64,000 nt of DNA, taken from NCBI GenBank assembly GCA_037190485.1, contig JBBCJB010000004.1, positions 124,001 to 188,000 of the forward strand, read 5' to 3'. This DNA is from Parapedobacter sp037190485. Lineage in GTDB: Bacteria > Bacteroidota > Bacteroidia > Sphingobacteriales > Sphingobacteriaceae. Below are positions 52,151-60,904 of the stretch, in pieces. Position 1 is the stretch's first letter; each line of letters starts with the position of its first letter. The position numbers and the translations under genes are program-made. The notes under the pieces were generated by a model that saw only the letters and a list, made by a program, of their open reading frames with translations, did not search any database and was not told the DNA's origin.

Positions 52151-52813
52151 CTACGGTATCCACCGTGCAACGGCATGAATCTGGCGTACCGGCCGCCGCT
52201 TCCGGTATATGCCTTGTTTGGCGGGTCCGGCGCGGACAGGGGTGTTCGGGTCACCGATTCCAGCCACAGCCCCGTCCGGCCCGGTGTTGCCCTCTACGGT
52301 GATGCAGTGCGTATCGCCCCAGCCGTCGACGAAGCCGCAATGGCCGATACGCCGCAGGTTGTTGTAGTAGATACCGAATACGTCGCCTGGACGCGGATCG
52401 CCAACGCGCCGCGCCATCGGGAACAACGCCGGACTCCACGCATTGCGCGGCTCGGGATACCCCGCCCGATCAAAGCACCACGACACGAATGCGGCGCACC
52501 ATGCATAGCCACGTCCTAACCCGACTGATTTCAGGTATTCATCGATGCGCGGATGGTCGTTGTTGTCCGTGGTTTCGTATACGCCGATTTCGGCGGTGTA
52601 CACGGCTTGGAGACTCCGGCTATGTCGGCTTCCTTGCAACCCGTTGCCAGTCGTTTCCGGCAAACCCAAGCCGCTTCGCTTCCGGGGTTTGCCTTTGGAA
52701 ACGCCTGCCTGCCGGTTGCTATGGTATCCGCCAATGCCTTCGTCCTCAAGCCGTGTACTTTTTTTGGTTTTTGGTGAGGCAATGATCAGAACACCGCAAC
52801 CAAGCAGCAACAA
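52151..52813 (-). CDS. CHAP/TIGR02594-like cell-wall amidase
   Basis: 220 residues. N-terminal hydrophobic start, low-complexity linker of about 65 residues, then the catalytic region: YAWCAAFVSWCFDRAGYP with the likely nucleophile Cys, RPGDVFGIYY, GHCGFVDGW with the His, and TVEGNTGPDG. It ends in basic VRQIHAVARWIP. This is a papain-like peptidoglycan hydrolase or phage-type endolysin fold. With the FN3-like gene it may be a remnant or satellite of a phage lysis region, though no other phage genes are present. Confidence 0.8.
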   Translation of the reverse strand: MLLLGCGVLIIASPKTKKSTRLEDEGIGGYHSNRQAGVSKGKPRKRSGLGLPETTGNGLQGSRHSRSLQAVYTAEIGVYETTDNNDHPRIDEYLKSVGLGRGYAWCAAFVSWCFDRAGYPEPRNAWSPALFPMARRVGDPRPGDVFGIYYNNLRRIGHCGFVDGWGDTHCITVEGNTGPDGAVAGIGDPNTPVRAGPAKQGIYRKRRPVRQIHAVARWIP

Positions 52814-52914
52814 TGAGCTTTTGGATAAAGCAGAATGAGCCGCAGGGAAAACCTATCGCCCAGCCGAGACCTTAATTTTGCCGTATATAATAACGTCAGG
52901 TCTTAAAAAAAGCA

Positions 52915-53826
52915 ATGAACTCAAACAACGGCAGCCCCATACTCGTTATCGGCGGAACAGGCACACAGGGGGGAAGCGTGGCCAGGGAATTGTTAGGCAA
53001 GGGAAAAAAGGTACGGGTGCTCTCCCGCAATCCCGCATCGGATGCCGCGCGGCAAATCGCTGCGCTCGGCGCGGAGGTGGTTCAGGGCGACATGGCCACT
53101 CCCCGGTCGTTGCTACCGGCTCTGGAAAATGTAACGGCGGTGTTTTCCGCGCAATATGCAGACCCGGCAGACCCCTCGGTGGAAATGCGCAACGCGCAGA
53201 ACCTGATCGACGCCGCCCGCGAAACCGGCGTAACGCAAATGGTGCATACCTCGGCGGCGGGAACCGATGTTTTCCCGAAATGGGATCGCTTTCCCGGCAT
53301 CTCTTGGTATCTGGACCATAAGTATGCCGTGGAAGAACTATTCCGTAACGGTGGGTTCAGGCACTGGACGGTCTTGCATCCGTGCTGGTTCATGGAAAAT
53401 TTCACGCCTCCGTTGTCAGCGATAATGGCCCCCCGGCTGCGGGAAGGAAAACTATACGGCACGGTGCCCCCCGATGCCTTGATGAAACTGAATTCCGGAA
53501 GGGACACCGCCCAGCTGGCCTCACTGGCATTCGAAAACCCCGAAGCATTCAACAAACGCGACCTCAACGTCGCCTCCGATGAGCTGTCATGGCTGGAAAT
53601 CGCCACAACGCTCAGCGAAGCGACCGGCAAGGAAGTAACCTACAACCAGGTAAGCCATGAAAAAGCCTTGGAGCTGGGTATGCTGGCAGGCACACTCCTG
53701 GCCATGGAATGGATCGGCGAAACGGGTTACGGTTTCGACGCGGCTGAGACCAGGCAATATGGCATCGATCTCAAAACGTTCGCGCAGTGGGCGGATGCGA
53801 ATCGAGAACGTATCGTTGTGGAATGA
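52915..53826 (+). CDS. NmrA-family NAD(P)-binding protein
   Basis: 303 residues. ILVIGGTGTQGGSVARELLGKGKKVRVLSRNP is the Rossmann start, with AVFSAQYADP and VHTSAAGTDVFPKWDRFPGISWYLDHKYAVEELF typical of NmrA-like atypical SDRs. Members act as redox sensors or quinone reductases. It is followed after 46 nt by the AraC regulator gene. Confidence 0.88.
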   Translation: MNSNNGSPILVIGGTGTQGGSVARELLGKGKKVRVLSRNPASDAARQIAALGAEVVQGDMATPRSLLPALENVTAVFSAQYADPADPSVEMRNAQNLIDAARETGVTQMVHTSAAGTDVFPKWDRFPGISWYLDHKYAVEELFRNGGFRHWTVLHPCWFMENFTPPLSAIMAPRLREGKLYGTVPPDALMKLNSGRDTAQLASLAFENPEAFNKRDLNVASDELSWLEIATTLSEATGKEVTYNQVSHEKALELGMLAGTLLAMEWIGETGYGFDAAETRQYGIDLKTFAQWADANRERIVVE

Positions 53827-53827
53827 G

Positions 53828-53846
53828 TACTGTTTTAGTAGCTTTA
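53828..53846 (+). promoter_or_regulatory. Possible promoter with related palindrome before the AraC gene
   Basis: TACT-GTTTT-AGTA (53828-53840) has the same arms and the same 5-nt spacing as the core of the susC operators (TACT-N5-AGTA), followed by TAGCTTTA (53839-53846), a near -7 box. The match is short and could be chance. An AGGAGG ribosome binding site precedes the ATG at 53873. Confidence 0.35.
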
Positions 53847-53872
53847 CCCTTGTTTTCAGTTAGGAGGATCAG

Positions 53873-54748
53873 ATGACCATACCACCAAATACGCGGACGG
53901 CTGCTTTCAACCTGGGGGATTACAACGTGATGTACTTTCAGGCATCTTCCCAGCAGTGCCTGCCGCATATCCAGCTTGACCATTCGCTTGCCTATGTTTA
54001 TTCGGGTAGATTAATTGTACACGATGGGGAAAGTGAACTGACGGGTCATACCGGAGACAGTATTTTCATCCGTAAAAACCACCGGATTCGGCTAGCGATG
54101 GAAGAAGACAAGGGAATACAAATCCTTTTCCTGATATTGGACAGGAACGTACTGCTGGAATTTTATCAACAACTGTGCAAAGATGGTCACATCCAACACG
54201 GCGAACAGCGCTTTACGGCTAGTTTCGTGAAGCTATCCGGGCGGATCGATGTCGATAGCTTGTTTCTTTCCATGGCTCCTTACCTAGGCGCGTCGGAACA
54301 ACCAAGCGATCCCGTTCTGCGATTGAAATTGCATGAAGCCATTCATGCGCTGTTGGCCACGGGCAAGGGAATCGAAAGCGTCCTGTTTGATTTTGCTGCA
54401 CCGTGGAAGATCGACATCCTCGACTTTCTGCATAAAAACTACATGTACAACCTGTCGATAAAGGAGTTTGCTCGATACACCGGCAGGAGTGTTGCCTCCT
54501 TTAAGCGGGATTTCAACAAAATAAGTGAATGGACGCCCCAACGATGGATAACCAAAAAAAGACTGGAAACCGCCCACCGACTATTAAATGAAGGGAAGAA
54601 AGTTTCTGATGTATACCTCGATCTTGGGTTCACGAGCCTATCGCACTTTTCTACGGCCTACAAAAAGGAATACGGTGTTTCCCCGACCGGGATGGCACAC
54701 ACCCAACGGGTTGGATCACCTAAAATCCATAACGGCGCAATAGTATGA
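53873..54748 (+). CDS. AraC-family transcriptional regulator
   Basis: 291 residues. N-terminal cupin-like sensing half (LAYVYSGRLIVHDGESELTGHTGDSIFIRKNHRIRLAME) and C-terminal double helix-turn-helix (LSIKEFARYTGRSVASFKRDFNKISEWTPQRWITKKRLETAHRLL, VSDVYLDLGFTSLSHFSTAYKKEYGVSPT). It overlaps the first monooxygenase gene by 4 nt, so it is encoded in the same transcript and probably regulates it. Confidence 0.93.
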   Translation: MTIPPNTRTAAFNLGDYNVMYFQASSQQCLPHIQLDHSLAYVYSGRLIVHDGESELTGHTGDSIFIRKNHRIRLAMEEDKGIQILFLILDRNVLLEFYQQLCKDGHIQHGEQRFTASFVKLSGRIDVDSLFLSMAPYLGASEQPSDPVLRLKLHEAIHALLATGKGIESVLFDFAAPWKIDILDFLHKNYMYNLSIKEFARYTGRSVASFKRDFNKISEWTPQRWITKKRLETAHRLLNEGKKVSDVYLDLGFTSLSHFSTAYKKEYGVSPTGMAHTQRVGSPKIHNGAIV

Positions 54749-55818
54749 AAAACCGGAAATTCCTACGGTTCGCATCGATCGTCCTGCAACCCAGCGACCC
54801 GCCTTCCGACTTTGCAGCGCTCGCCGTGTATGCCCGAAGAATCGAAAACGCTGGATTCACCACCCTGCTCGTTGCCGACGGTACGGCATCGGCAGGCGCT
54901 TATGAGCCGTTGACACTCCTGTCGGCCCTTGCCGCGCTGACCGACCGGATCGGGCTCGTGGCCACGGTGACCACGGACTTTAATGAGCCGTTCCACGTGG
55001 CCCGACGTCTTGCCAGCCTTGACCACATTTCCGGCGGGCGCGCAGGATGGAGCGTGGACGTCGGCGCGGTGCCGTGGCAAGCCGGTGGTTTTTTTCGCGG
55101 TGAAGACGACGTGAAGGGAAGCCCAAATGGGCGCGCCGAGGAGTTCCTGCTTACCGTGAAGCACCTATGGGACAGCTATGCCGACGACGCAATCGTTGCT
55201 GACAAACGATCCGGATTATATTTCCATCCCGGTGGGCGACGCCCACTCGACCATGTTGGGGCACACTTCCGGGTAGCTGGACCGCTGAATCTGTCGCGTC
55301 CACCGCAGGGGCATCCCGTTATCTTTCACCGCGCCTCAACCCCTGCTGATTTCGCGTTCGCCGGAAAACATGCCGACGTCGTGCTCACCGGCGTCCGGAC
55401 CATTGAGGATGCGCTCGCCTATCGGTCACGGCTGGATGAGGCTCTTATTGATGTCGGGCGGGTGCCGGGCAGTGTTTCGGTGTGGCCCACCCTCACCCCC
55501 ATCGTTGCCGCCACCGAGGCGGAAGCGAAAGAACGACAAGAAAGACTGCGGGGGCTGCGCCCGTCCCGAAAAGATGATACCGGGGAATTATTTATCGTAG
55601 GTACAGTGGCACAGGCTTCCGAATGGATCGCCGAATGGTTTGTGGCGGGCGCTGCCGATGGGTTCGCCGTGCGCTTTCCGCCAATCCCTGGCGAAGTCGA
55701 CCCCTTCCTAGACGGGGTACTGCCTCGTTTGGCACGGCGTGGTCTCTTTACCCCGCCGACGGGCGGAACGCTTCGTGATTTTCTCGGGCTTAGCTATCCG
55801 GAAAGGAGCGTTTCATGA
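54745..55818 (+). CDS. LLM-class flavin-dependent monooxygenase, NtaA/SnaA/DszA type (1)
   Basis: 357 residues. Luciferase-like TIM barrel with AALTDRIGLVATVTTDFNEPFHVARRLASLDHISGGRAGWSV and the C-terminal RRGLFTPPTGGTLRDFLGL typical of the NtaA/SnaA/DszA subgroup. These enzymes use FMNH2 from a separate reductase to attack aminopolycarboxylates, sulfones or similar compounds. It is shorter than the usual 430-450 residues. ATGA overlaps tie it to the AraC gene upstream and to the paralogue downstream. Confidence 0.87.
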   Translation: MKNRKFLRFASIVLQPSDPPSDFAALAVYARRIENAGFTTLLVADGTASAGAYEPLTLLSALAALTDRIGLVATVTTDFNEPFHVARRLASLDHISGGRAGWSVDVGAVPWQAGGFFRGEDDVKGSPNGRAEEFLLTVKHLWDSYADDAIVADKRSGLYFHPGGRRPLDHVGAHFRVAGPLNLSRPPQGHPVIFHRASTPADFAFAGKHADVVLTGVRTIEDALAYRSRLDEALIDVGRVPGSVSVWPTLTPIVAATEAEAKERQERLRGLRPSRKDDTGELFIVGTVAQASEWIAEWFVAGAADGFAVRFPPIPGEVDPFLDGVLPRLARRGLFTPPTGGTLRDFLGLSYPERSVS

Positions 55819-56933
55819 ACGCAAAGAAGCAGACGCGGCTTATCGCGATTACCCATTCAACCGGCTCGCACCTACGCGGATGGCGACATCCGGATACGCC
55901 TGCACGGCCGGCCACCGATGTAAAGGCATTTATCAAGGTTGCACAGGAGTTGGAACGTGGGCTTTTCGACGCGCTCTTCCTCTCTGAAACCACGGGGATC
56001 ATGCCGGGACCCGACGCGGCCTATCAACATGAATCGATGGTGAACGACTCGCTCGATCCTACGTTGCTTCTCGCAGCGGTTGCTGCGGCAACGAAACACA
56101 TCGGGCTCATCACCACCGCCTCCACGAGCCTAACCCAACCCTACACGCATGCGCGGCTCCTTGCATCGCTAGACCAGCTCTCCGCCGGTCGTGCCGGTTG
56201 GAATGTCGTGACCTCGCGCCTTGAAACGGAGGCCCGTAACTTCGGACTCGACCCTCGGTTGCTGCGCTCCCCAACGCGCTATGACGTAGCCACCGAATTC
56301 GTCGACGTTGTCAAGGGCCTGTGGTTCGGCAATCGCAAAGACGGGACGGTATTTCAGTATAACGGAAAACACTTCTGGGCGTCCGGTTCGCTTGGCTTGG
56401 TGGATCCTCCACAGGGATATCCAATCATCGTACAAGCCGGCGCCAGTGCAGAAGGCAGGGAATTCATCGGACGGGAGGCCGATATCGCGCTTGCGCCAGG
56501 TGGCCCTTGGCATGCGAAGGAGGCCCGCGACGACATCCGTCGACGCGCTGCGGCAAACGGACGCGACCCGGATTCGGTCATTGTGCTGGCTGTGCTTCCC
56601 TATGTGCTTGTGGCAGGCACACGCGCCGAAGCCGATGCGCGACTTCGAGAATTCACAGCCCTATTGGATCCAATGGAACGTCAACGCCCCGGCATCCTTG
56701 CCGGGACGGCCGACGACATCGCCGACCTCATGGAGGATTGGCTCGATAGCGGTGCAACCGATGGTTTCGCCGTGGGATTCCCGTACCTACAAGGGCAGGT
56801 GGCCGCGTTCACAAGGCACGTCATCCCCGAGCTGCAACGGCGCGGGCGTTTTCGAACCGCGTATCCGGGAGCCACCCTACGCGAAAACCTCGGGCTGGCG
56901 GGTCCACACACAGGCAACCCACCTCCAGCCTGA
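55815..56933 (+). CDS. LLM-class flavin-dependent monooxygenase, NtaA/SnaA/DszA type (2)
   Basis: 372 residues. HIGLITTASTSLTQPYTHARLLASLDQLSAGRAGWNVVTS, GLDPRLLRSPTRYDVATEFVDVVKGLW, PPQGYPIIVQAGASAEGREFIGREADIAL and C-terminal LQRRGRFRTAYPGATLRENLGL are classic for the NtaA/SnaA/DszA group. It starts inside the end of the first monooxygenase gene. Desulfurising substrates (sulfones, sulfonates) would fit the sulfur theme, but aminopolycarboxylates are equally possible. No FMN reductase is recognised nearby except perhaps the NmrA protein. Confidence 0.88.
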   Translation: MNAKKQTRLIAITHSTGSHLRGWRHPDTPARPATDVKAFIKVAQELERGLFDALFLSETTGIMPGPDAAYQHESMVNDSLDPTLLLAAVAAATKHIGLITTASTSLTQPYTHARLLASLDQLSAGRAGWNVVTSRLETEARNFGLDPRLLRSPTRYDVATEFVDVVKGLWFGNRKDGTVFQYNGKHFWASGSLGLVDPPQGYPIIVQAGASAEGREFIGREADIALAPGGPWHAKEARDDIRRRAAANGRDPDSVIVLAVLPYVLVAGTRAEADARLREFTALLDPMERQRPGILAGTADDIADLMEDWLDSGATDGFAVGFPYLQGQVAAFTRHVIPELQRRGRFRTAYPGATLRENLGLAGPHTGNPPPA

Positions 56934-56985
56934 GGACGGATGGCAACATCGTCGGATTGGAGCTCAATGATCCACAGTGGGTAAA

Positions 56986-57969
56986 TCAAGGCCTCAGCAC
57001 GATGCTGCCGGTTGTCCGTCTTGCTTCCAAGTCGGCATGGGCACGGGCTGCATCGGCCAATGCGTAGAACGTTGTATGATCTAAATTCAACACGCCGGCG
57101 TTCACCAGCGAAAACACCTCTTGCACCGCCTTTCCCGACTTGTCCCGGTAGCCTGGATATGCGTTCAACACGGCCTGTACAACGTGGACGTTTCGGTCCG
57201 CAAGCATTCCCGCATCGGGTTCCGGCCATCCCGTCGCTGCGCCGTAAGAAACGATCGTCCCTCCGGGCTTTACCAGGTTTACGAACCGTCCAAACGTCTC
57301 CTTGCCCATGCTGTCATAGACGGCGTCGACCCCAGATCCCCGCGTGATGGCGGCCACCCGTTCGGCGAAGTCCTCGCGCTCCAAGTCGATAACATATTCG
57401 AACCCCCGCTCAATGGCCAACTGCTTTTTTGCAGGACTCCCCACGGTGCCGATCACGGTAGCGCCTAACGATTTGGCCCAAGCGCCCAACAACGAGCCGA
57501 CACCGCCGGTCATCGCCTGTACCAATACCGAGTCGCCTGCCTTGATGCGGTAGCTATCCTTGACCAGCATCTGTGCCGTAAGCCCTTTTATCATCGATGC
57601 GGCGGCCTGTTCAAACGTAATCGCGTCGGGGAGTTTGAAAAGCTCGCCTTCGTGGATGAGTCTTGTTTCTGCGTACGCCCCGGGCGTGTTGTAGTACGCT
57701 ACGCGATCGCCAATGGAAAACCTGGTCACTCCTGTGCCCACGGCCACAACCACCCCCGACGCTTCAAGCCCGATCGGCGCGGGATAGCTTTCCATTGGGA
57801 ACCTGCCATCCCTGAAAAAAATATCCAGGAAATTTACGCCTATGGCCTTCTGTTGCAACAACACCTCATCTGCCTTTGGCTGCGGGAGCATAACCTGTTC
57901 GTAGGCCAATGCGTTCGGCGCGCCCGGCTTCGTTATGCGTACCACGCCGCTCGTGATTTCTTTGTTCAT
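56986..57969 (-). CDS. Zinc-free quinone oxidoreductase (QOR-type MDR)
   Basis: 327 residues. KAIGVNFLDIFFRDGRFP, APIGLEASGVVVAVGTGVTRFSIGDRVAYY, SVLVQAMTGGVGSLLGAWAKSLGATVIGTVGSPAKKQLA and YDSMGKETF are QOR blocks; no zinc ligands. It reduces quinones or alpha,beta-unsaturated carbonyls with NADPH. It is divergent from the HxlR regulator gene with a shared 111-nt intergenic region, the usual arrangement for HxlR control. Confidence 0.93.
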   Translation of the reverse strand: MNKEITSGVVRITKPGAPNALAYEQVMLPQPKADEVLLQQKAIGVNFLDIFFRDGRFPMESYPAPIGLEASGVVVAVGTGVTRFSIGDRVAYYNTPGAYAETRLIHEGELFKLPDAITFEQAAASMIKGLTAQMLVKDSYRIKAGDSVLVQAMTGGVGSLLGAWAKSLGATVIGTVGSPAKKQLAIERGFEYVIDLEREDFAERVAAITRGSGVDAVYDSMGKETFGRFVNLVKPGGTIVSYGAATGWPEPDAGMLADRNVHVVQAVLNAYPGYRDKSGKAVQEVFSLVNAGVLNLDHTTFYALADAARAHADLEARRTTGSIVLRP

Positions 57970-58029
57970 TTTTCAATCCGTTTTTGATTCCGATGCAAAG
58001 CTACGGCATGCTCGGCCTTTGGGCGCATG

Positions 58030-58065
58030 ACTTCCCTCAAGGGAGGTAGTTTCCTCCGGGGAAGT
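58030..58065. promoter_or_regulatory. Nested inverted repeats between the quinone oxidoreductase and HxlR genes
   Basis: ACTTCCC (58030-58036) pairs with GGGAAGT (58059-58065), and inside it GGAGG (58042-58046) with CCTCC (58053-58057). It lies in the divergent intergenic region 15-60 nt from both starts. A likely HxlR operator; the -7 box TATTTTTA (58069-58076) for the regulator is directly next to it. Confidence 0.5.
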
Positions 58066-58080
58066 TCGTATTTTTACACC

Positions 58081-58449
58081 ATGGGAAATACAATAGCCGG
58101 TGGGCAGGTATCTACGGATTGTACAAGGCACTTCAAAGCCATTCAGGATACGCAATACATCCTGAACGGCAAATGGCGGGTTTTGATCATTGCCGTATTG
58201 GGTTCCGGAAGCCGTAGGTACCTGGAGCTTCAACGGCTTCTTGACGGCATTGGATCGAAGATGTTGTCAAAAGAATTGCGCCACTTGGAAATCAACGGAC
58301 TGATCAGCAGGAAGGTGTTGCCTTCAAAGCCCATTTCCGTTGAATACGCACTCACCGAGTACGGGCGCACCTTGAAACCGATCATGGATGAGATGGCACA
58401 ATGGGGGATGGATCACAAGGAGCGCATACAACAGGAAATGAAAAGATAA
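58081..58449 (+). CDS. HxlR-family transcriptional regulator
   Basis: 122 residues from the ATG at 58081; the open frame continues upstream into the intergenic operator but the family size and the -7 box 4 nt before this ATG favour the short form. TRHFKAIQDTQYILNGKWRVLIIAVLGSGSRRYLELQRLLDGIGSKMLSKELRHLEINGLISR is a standard HxlR winged helix (a Cys in DCTRHF can serve as redox sensor). It probably controls the divergent quinone oxidoreductase. Confidence 0.9.
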   Translation: MGNTIAGGQVSTDCTRHFKAIQDTQYILNGKWRVLIIAVLGSGSRRYLELQRLLDGIGSKMLSKELRHLEINGLISRKVLPSKPISVEYALTEYGRTLKPIMDEMAQWGMDHKERIQQEMKR

Positions 58450-58496
58450 ATACAGATAATAGCGACTTTATCCAAGTTTGTGTGTAATTTTAGACC

Positions 58497-59624
58497 ATGG
58501 GACTATTCAATAAACTCCGCGCCGAATTCATCGACATCATCGAATGGGTAGACGACAGTAAGGATACCATCGTATGGAAATTCCCGCGTTACCAGAACGA
58601 GATCAAGATGAACGCCAAGCTTACCGTGCGGGAATCGCAGGTGGCCGTATTCATCAACGAGGGGACCATCGCCGACGTATTCGCGCCGGGGATGTATACG
58701 CTCACCACGCAGAACATGCCCATCCTGACCACCCTCAAAGGATGGAAATATGGCTTCAACAGCCCATTCAAGGCCGATGTCTTCTTCGTGAGCACGCGTC
58801 AATTCACCAACCAGAAGTGGGGCACCAAAAACCCGATCATGCTCCGCGACCAAGAGTTCGGTCCGGTGCGTCTTCGCGCATTTGGCAACTATGCGTTCCG
58901 GGTGCAGGACGCGGCGGCATTCCTGAAGACCATCGCCGCCACGAACCCGAGTTTTTCGGTCGATGACATCAACGAGCAATTGCGTAACCTTGCCGTGAGC
59001 CGTGGTATGGATGCGGTGGCGGAGTCGAAAATCCCGGTGCTGGACCTCGCCGCCAATTACGATGAAGTCTCGCAGTTCATCACCGAAAAGATAAAGCCGG
59101 AATTCGCCGAGCTCGGGCTGGAACTCACCAAATTCCTGATCGAGAACATCTCGCTGCCCTCCGAAGTGGAGGCCGCGCTCGACAAGCGGAGCAGCATGGG
59201 CATAATCGGAAACCTGGGTGCCTATGCTCAGTTCCAAGCGGCCAACGCTATGGAAAAAAGCGCCGAAAACCAAGGCACGGGCGGCATCATGGGGGCTGGT
59301 CTTGGCGCAGGTTTCGGCGCGGCAATCGGCAGCCAGCTGGGGAATGTGTTCCAGCAAGGCACGGTGCAAGGCCATGCCGCACCAACTTCGGGAGGGGCTA
59401 CGCCGCCACCCTTACCAACGGCACCCACTTATTTCGTGGCAATCAGCGGCCAGCAAGCCGGTCCGTTCGGCATCGACGAAATCAAGAACCGTATCGCCGC
59501 GGGCCAGATTGGCCGCGATACGTTGGTGTGGACCGTGGGCATGGCTACGTGGATCGCTGCCGATGGCGTGGACGATTTGAAAGGCTTGTTCAACCAAACG
59601 CCGCCCCCACTGCCAGGGGCATAG
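58497..59624 (+). CDS. SPFH-domain protein (YdjI type) with C-terminal GYF-like domain
   Basis: 375 residues. N-terminal SPFH/virion-core-like domain (VWKFPRYQNEIKMNAKLTVRESQVAVFINEGTIADVFAPGMYTL, RDQEFGPVRLRAFGNYAFRV), a Gly/Ala-rich segment (GGIMGAGLGAGFGAAIGS) and the C-terminal GYF_2-like YFVAISGQQAGPFGIDEIKNRIAAGQIGRDTLVWTVGMATWIAA. A TAATTTTA -7-like box stands 4 nt before the ATG. It is paired with the zinc-ribbon protein that follows. Role probably membrane scaffolding or stress; not known precisely. Confidence 0.88.
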   Translation: MGLFNKLRAEFIDIIEWVDDSKDTIVWKFPRYQNEIKMNAKLTVRESQVAVFINEGTIADVFAPGMYTLTTQNMPILTTLKGWKYGFNSPFKADVFFVSTRQFTNQKWGTKNPIMLRDQEFGPVRLRAFGNYAFRVQDAAAFLKTIAATNPSFSVDDINEQLRNLAVSRGMDAVAESKIPVLDLAANYDEVSQFITEKIKPEFAELGLELTKFLIENISLPSEVEAALDKRSSMGIIGNLGAYAQFQAANAMEKSAENQGTGGIMGAGLGAGFGAAIGSQLGNVFQQGTVQGHAAPTSGGATPPPLPTAPTYFVAISGQQAGPFGIDEIKNRIAAGQIGRDTLVWTVGMATWIAADGVDDLKGLFNQTPPPLPGA

Positions 59625-59631
59625 GTTTGCC

Positions 59632-60744
59632 GTGGAAGAACGGAATACGATCACCAATTCGTCGCTTGACTGCGGGTCTTGTGGAGCGACGCTCCATTTC
59701 AAACCCGGCACCAGGCACCTGAAATGCGACTACTGCGGGGCCACCAATGAAATCGCCAACGACGAGCCCCCAGAAATCCATTCGTTCGATTACGAGGAAT
59801 TCATCAAAACGGACGGGCTTCCGGTATCGGCGACCCGAGAAGCCGACGTGGTGCAATGCGGCAATTGCGGCGCCCAAACGGCTTTGCCATCAGGCATCAC
59901 CGCCGATGCCTGTGCATTCTGCACCTCACCGTTGGTCATCTCGAAGGCCCATCACGAGCATATCCTCAAACCGCATTACGTACTGCCTTTCCTCTTGGAC
60001 GACCGTGAAGCCGAAAATCGCTTCCGCCGTTGGCTGGGCAACCTATGGTTCGCGCCGAACGCGCTCATCAAAAACGTGAAGCAGATCCACCGCGACCACT
60101 TCAAGGGCATGTACCTGCCCCATTGGGCGTATGACGCGAAAACCATAACCGACTATTCCGGCCAGCGGGGCATCCACTATTGGGTAACCGAATCGTACAC
60201 CACCACCGAAAACGGCCGCTCCGTGCAACGCACGCGGCAAGTACGGCGTACGCGCTGGCACCCGGCATCGGGCACGGTTTCCTGTACGTTCAACGACATC
60301 CTCGTGCTGGCCAGCGATAGCCTGGCCCGCAGAGTGGCCGATAAGCTGGAGCCTTGGCAACTGGCCCGGCTCCAACCGTTTGACGAACGCTTCCTCAGTG
60401 GCTTCCGTTCGGAAACGTATAGCGTCGACGCCCGAACCGGCCTCCAATTCGCCAAACAAAAGATGGAGCCCGTTATCCTCGCAGCCATCCGCCGTGATAT
60501 CGGCGGCGACGAGCAACGCATCAGCAGCAACGACAGCGAATACCTCGACATCAAATTGAAATACAACCTGCTGCCCATCTGGATCACCGCATTTCGATTC
60601 AAAGCCAAGGTTTACCAGATTGCCATCAACGCAAGCACAGGAGAGGTAATCGGTGAGCGTCCCTACAGCGTGGCCAAAATCGTGTTTGCCGTCATCGGCG
60701 CCTTGCTGCTCCTGGCCCTCTTGTGGCTATTGGTACAGGGATAA
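59632..60744 (+). CDS. Zinc-ribbon membrane protein, uncharacterised
   Basis: 370 residues from a GTG start 7 nt after the SPFH gene. Two zinc-ribbon-like units (LDCGSCGATLHFKPGTRHLKCDYCG and VQCGNCGAQ ... CAFC), a middle domain (GMYLPHWAYDAKTITDYSGQRG, VRRTRWHPASGTVSCTFNDI) and one C-terminal membrane helix (IVFAVIGALLLLALLWLLVQG). Homologues in other bacteria are often labelled TFIIB-type zinc ribbon or PriA-like without evidence of helicase activity; no helicase motifs are visible here. Confidence 0.8.
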   Translation: MEERNTITNSSLDCGSCGATLHFKPGTRHLKCDYCGATNEIANDEPPEIHSFDYEEFIKTDGLPVSATREADVVQCGNCGAQTALPSGITADACAFCTSPLVISKAHHEHILKPHYVLPFLLDDREAENRFRRWLGNLWFAPNALIKNVKQIHRDHFKGMYLPHWAYDAKTITDYSGQRGIHYWVTESYTTTENGRSVQRTRQVRRTRWHPASGTVSCTFNDILVLASDSLARRVADKLEPWQLARLQPFDERFLSGFRSETYSVDARTGLQFAKQKMEPVILAAIRRDIGGDEQRISSNDSEYLDIKLKYNLLPIWITAFRFKAKVYQIAINASTGEVIGERPYSVAKIVFAVIGALLLLALLWLLVQG

Positions 60745-60775
60745 CGGCAGGCATTGTCCGCAAGCGAACAAATAA

Positions 60776-60793
60776 GTGTCCGATATCGGACAC
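60776..60793. promoter_or_regulatory. 18-bp perfect palindrome upstream of the ABC transporter
   Basis: GTGTCCGATATCGGACAC lies 112 nt before the ATPase gene. A perfect palindrome of this size well upstream of the start suits an activator site, such as that of a response regulator; FtsX-type ABC operons of Bacteroidota are often under such control. No matching sigma-54 -24/-12 element with correct spacing was found. Confidence 0.5.
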
Positions 60794-60904
60794 CTATCCA
60801 GACCGAACACAAATCAAATCACTGATAATAAGCCCGTTGTTTTTTTGGAACGATAATGTATGCCGAAGATTCGAACACGCTCCAACTAATGGACACTCAC
60901 GAAC

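Noticed and set aside
51465..52813. Prophage
   Set aside because: An endolysin-like hydrolase and an FN3-like protein alone do not make a prophage; no capsid, terminase, portal, tail or integrase genes are present.
60794..60904. Sigma-54 promoter before the ABC transporter
   Set aside because: A GG and a GC dinucleotide are present (TTTGGAACG ... ATGC) but 13 nt lie between them rather than the required 10.
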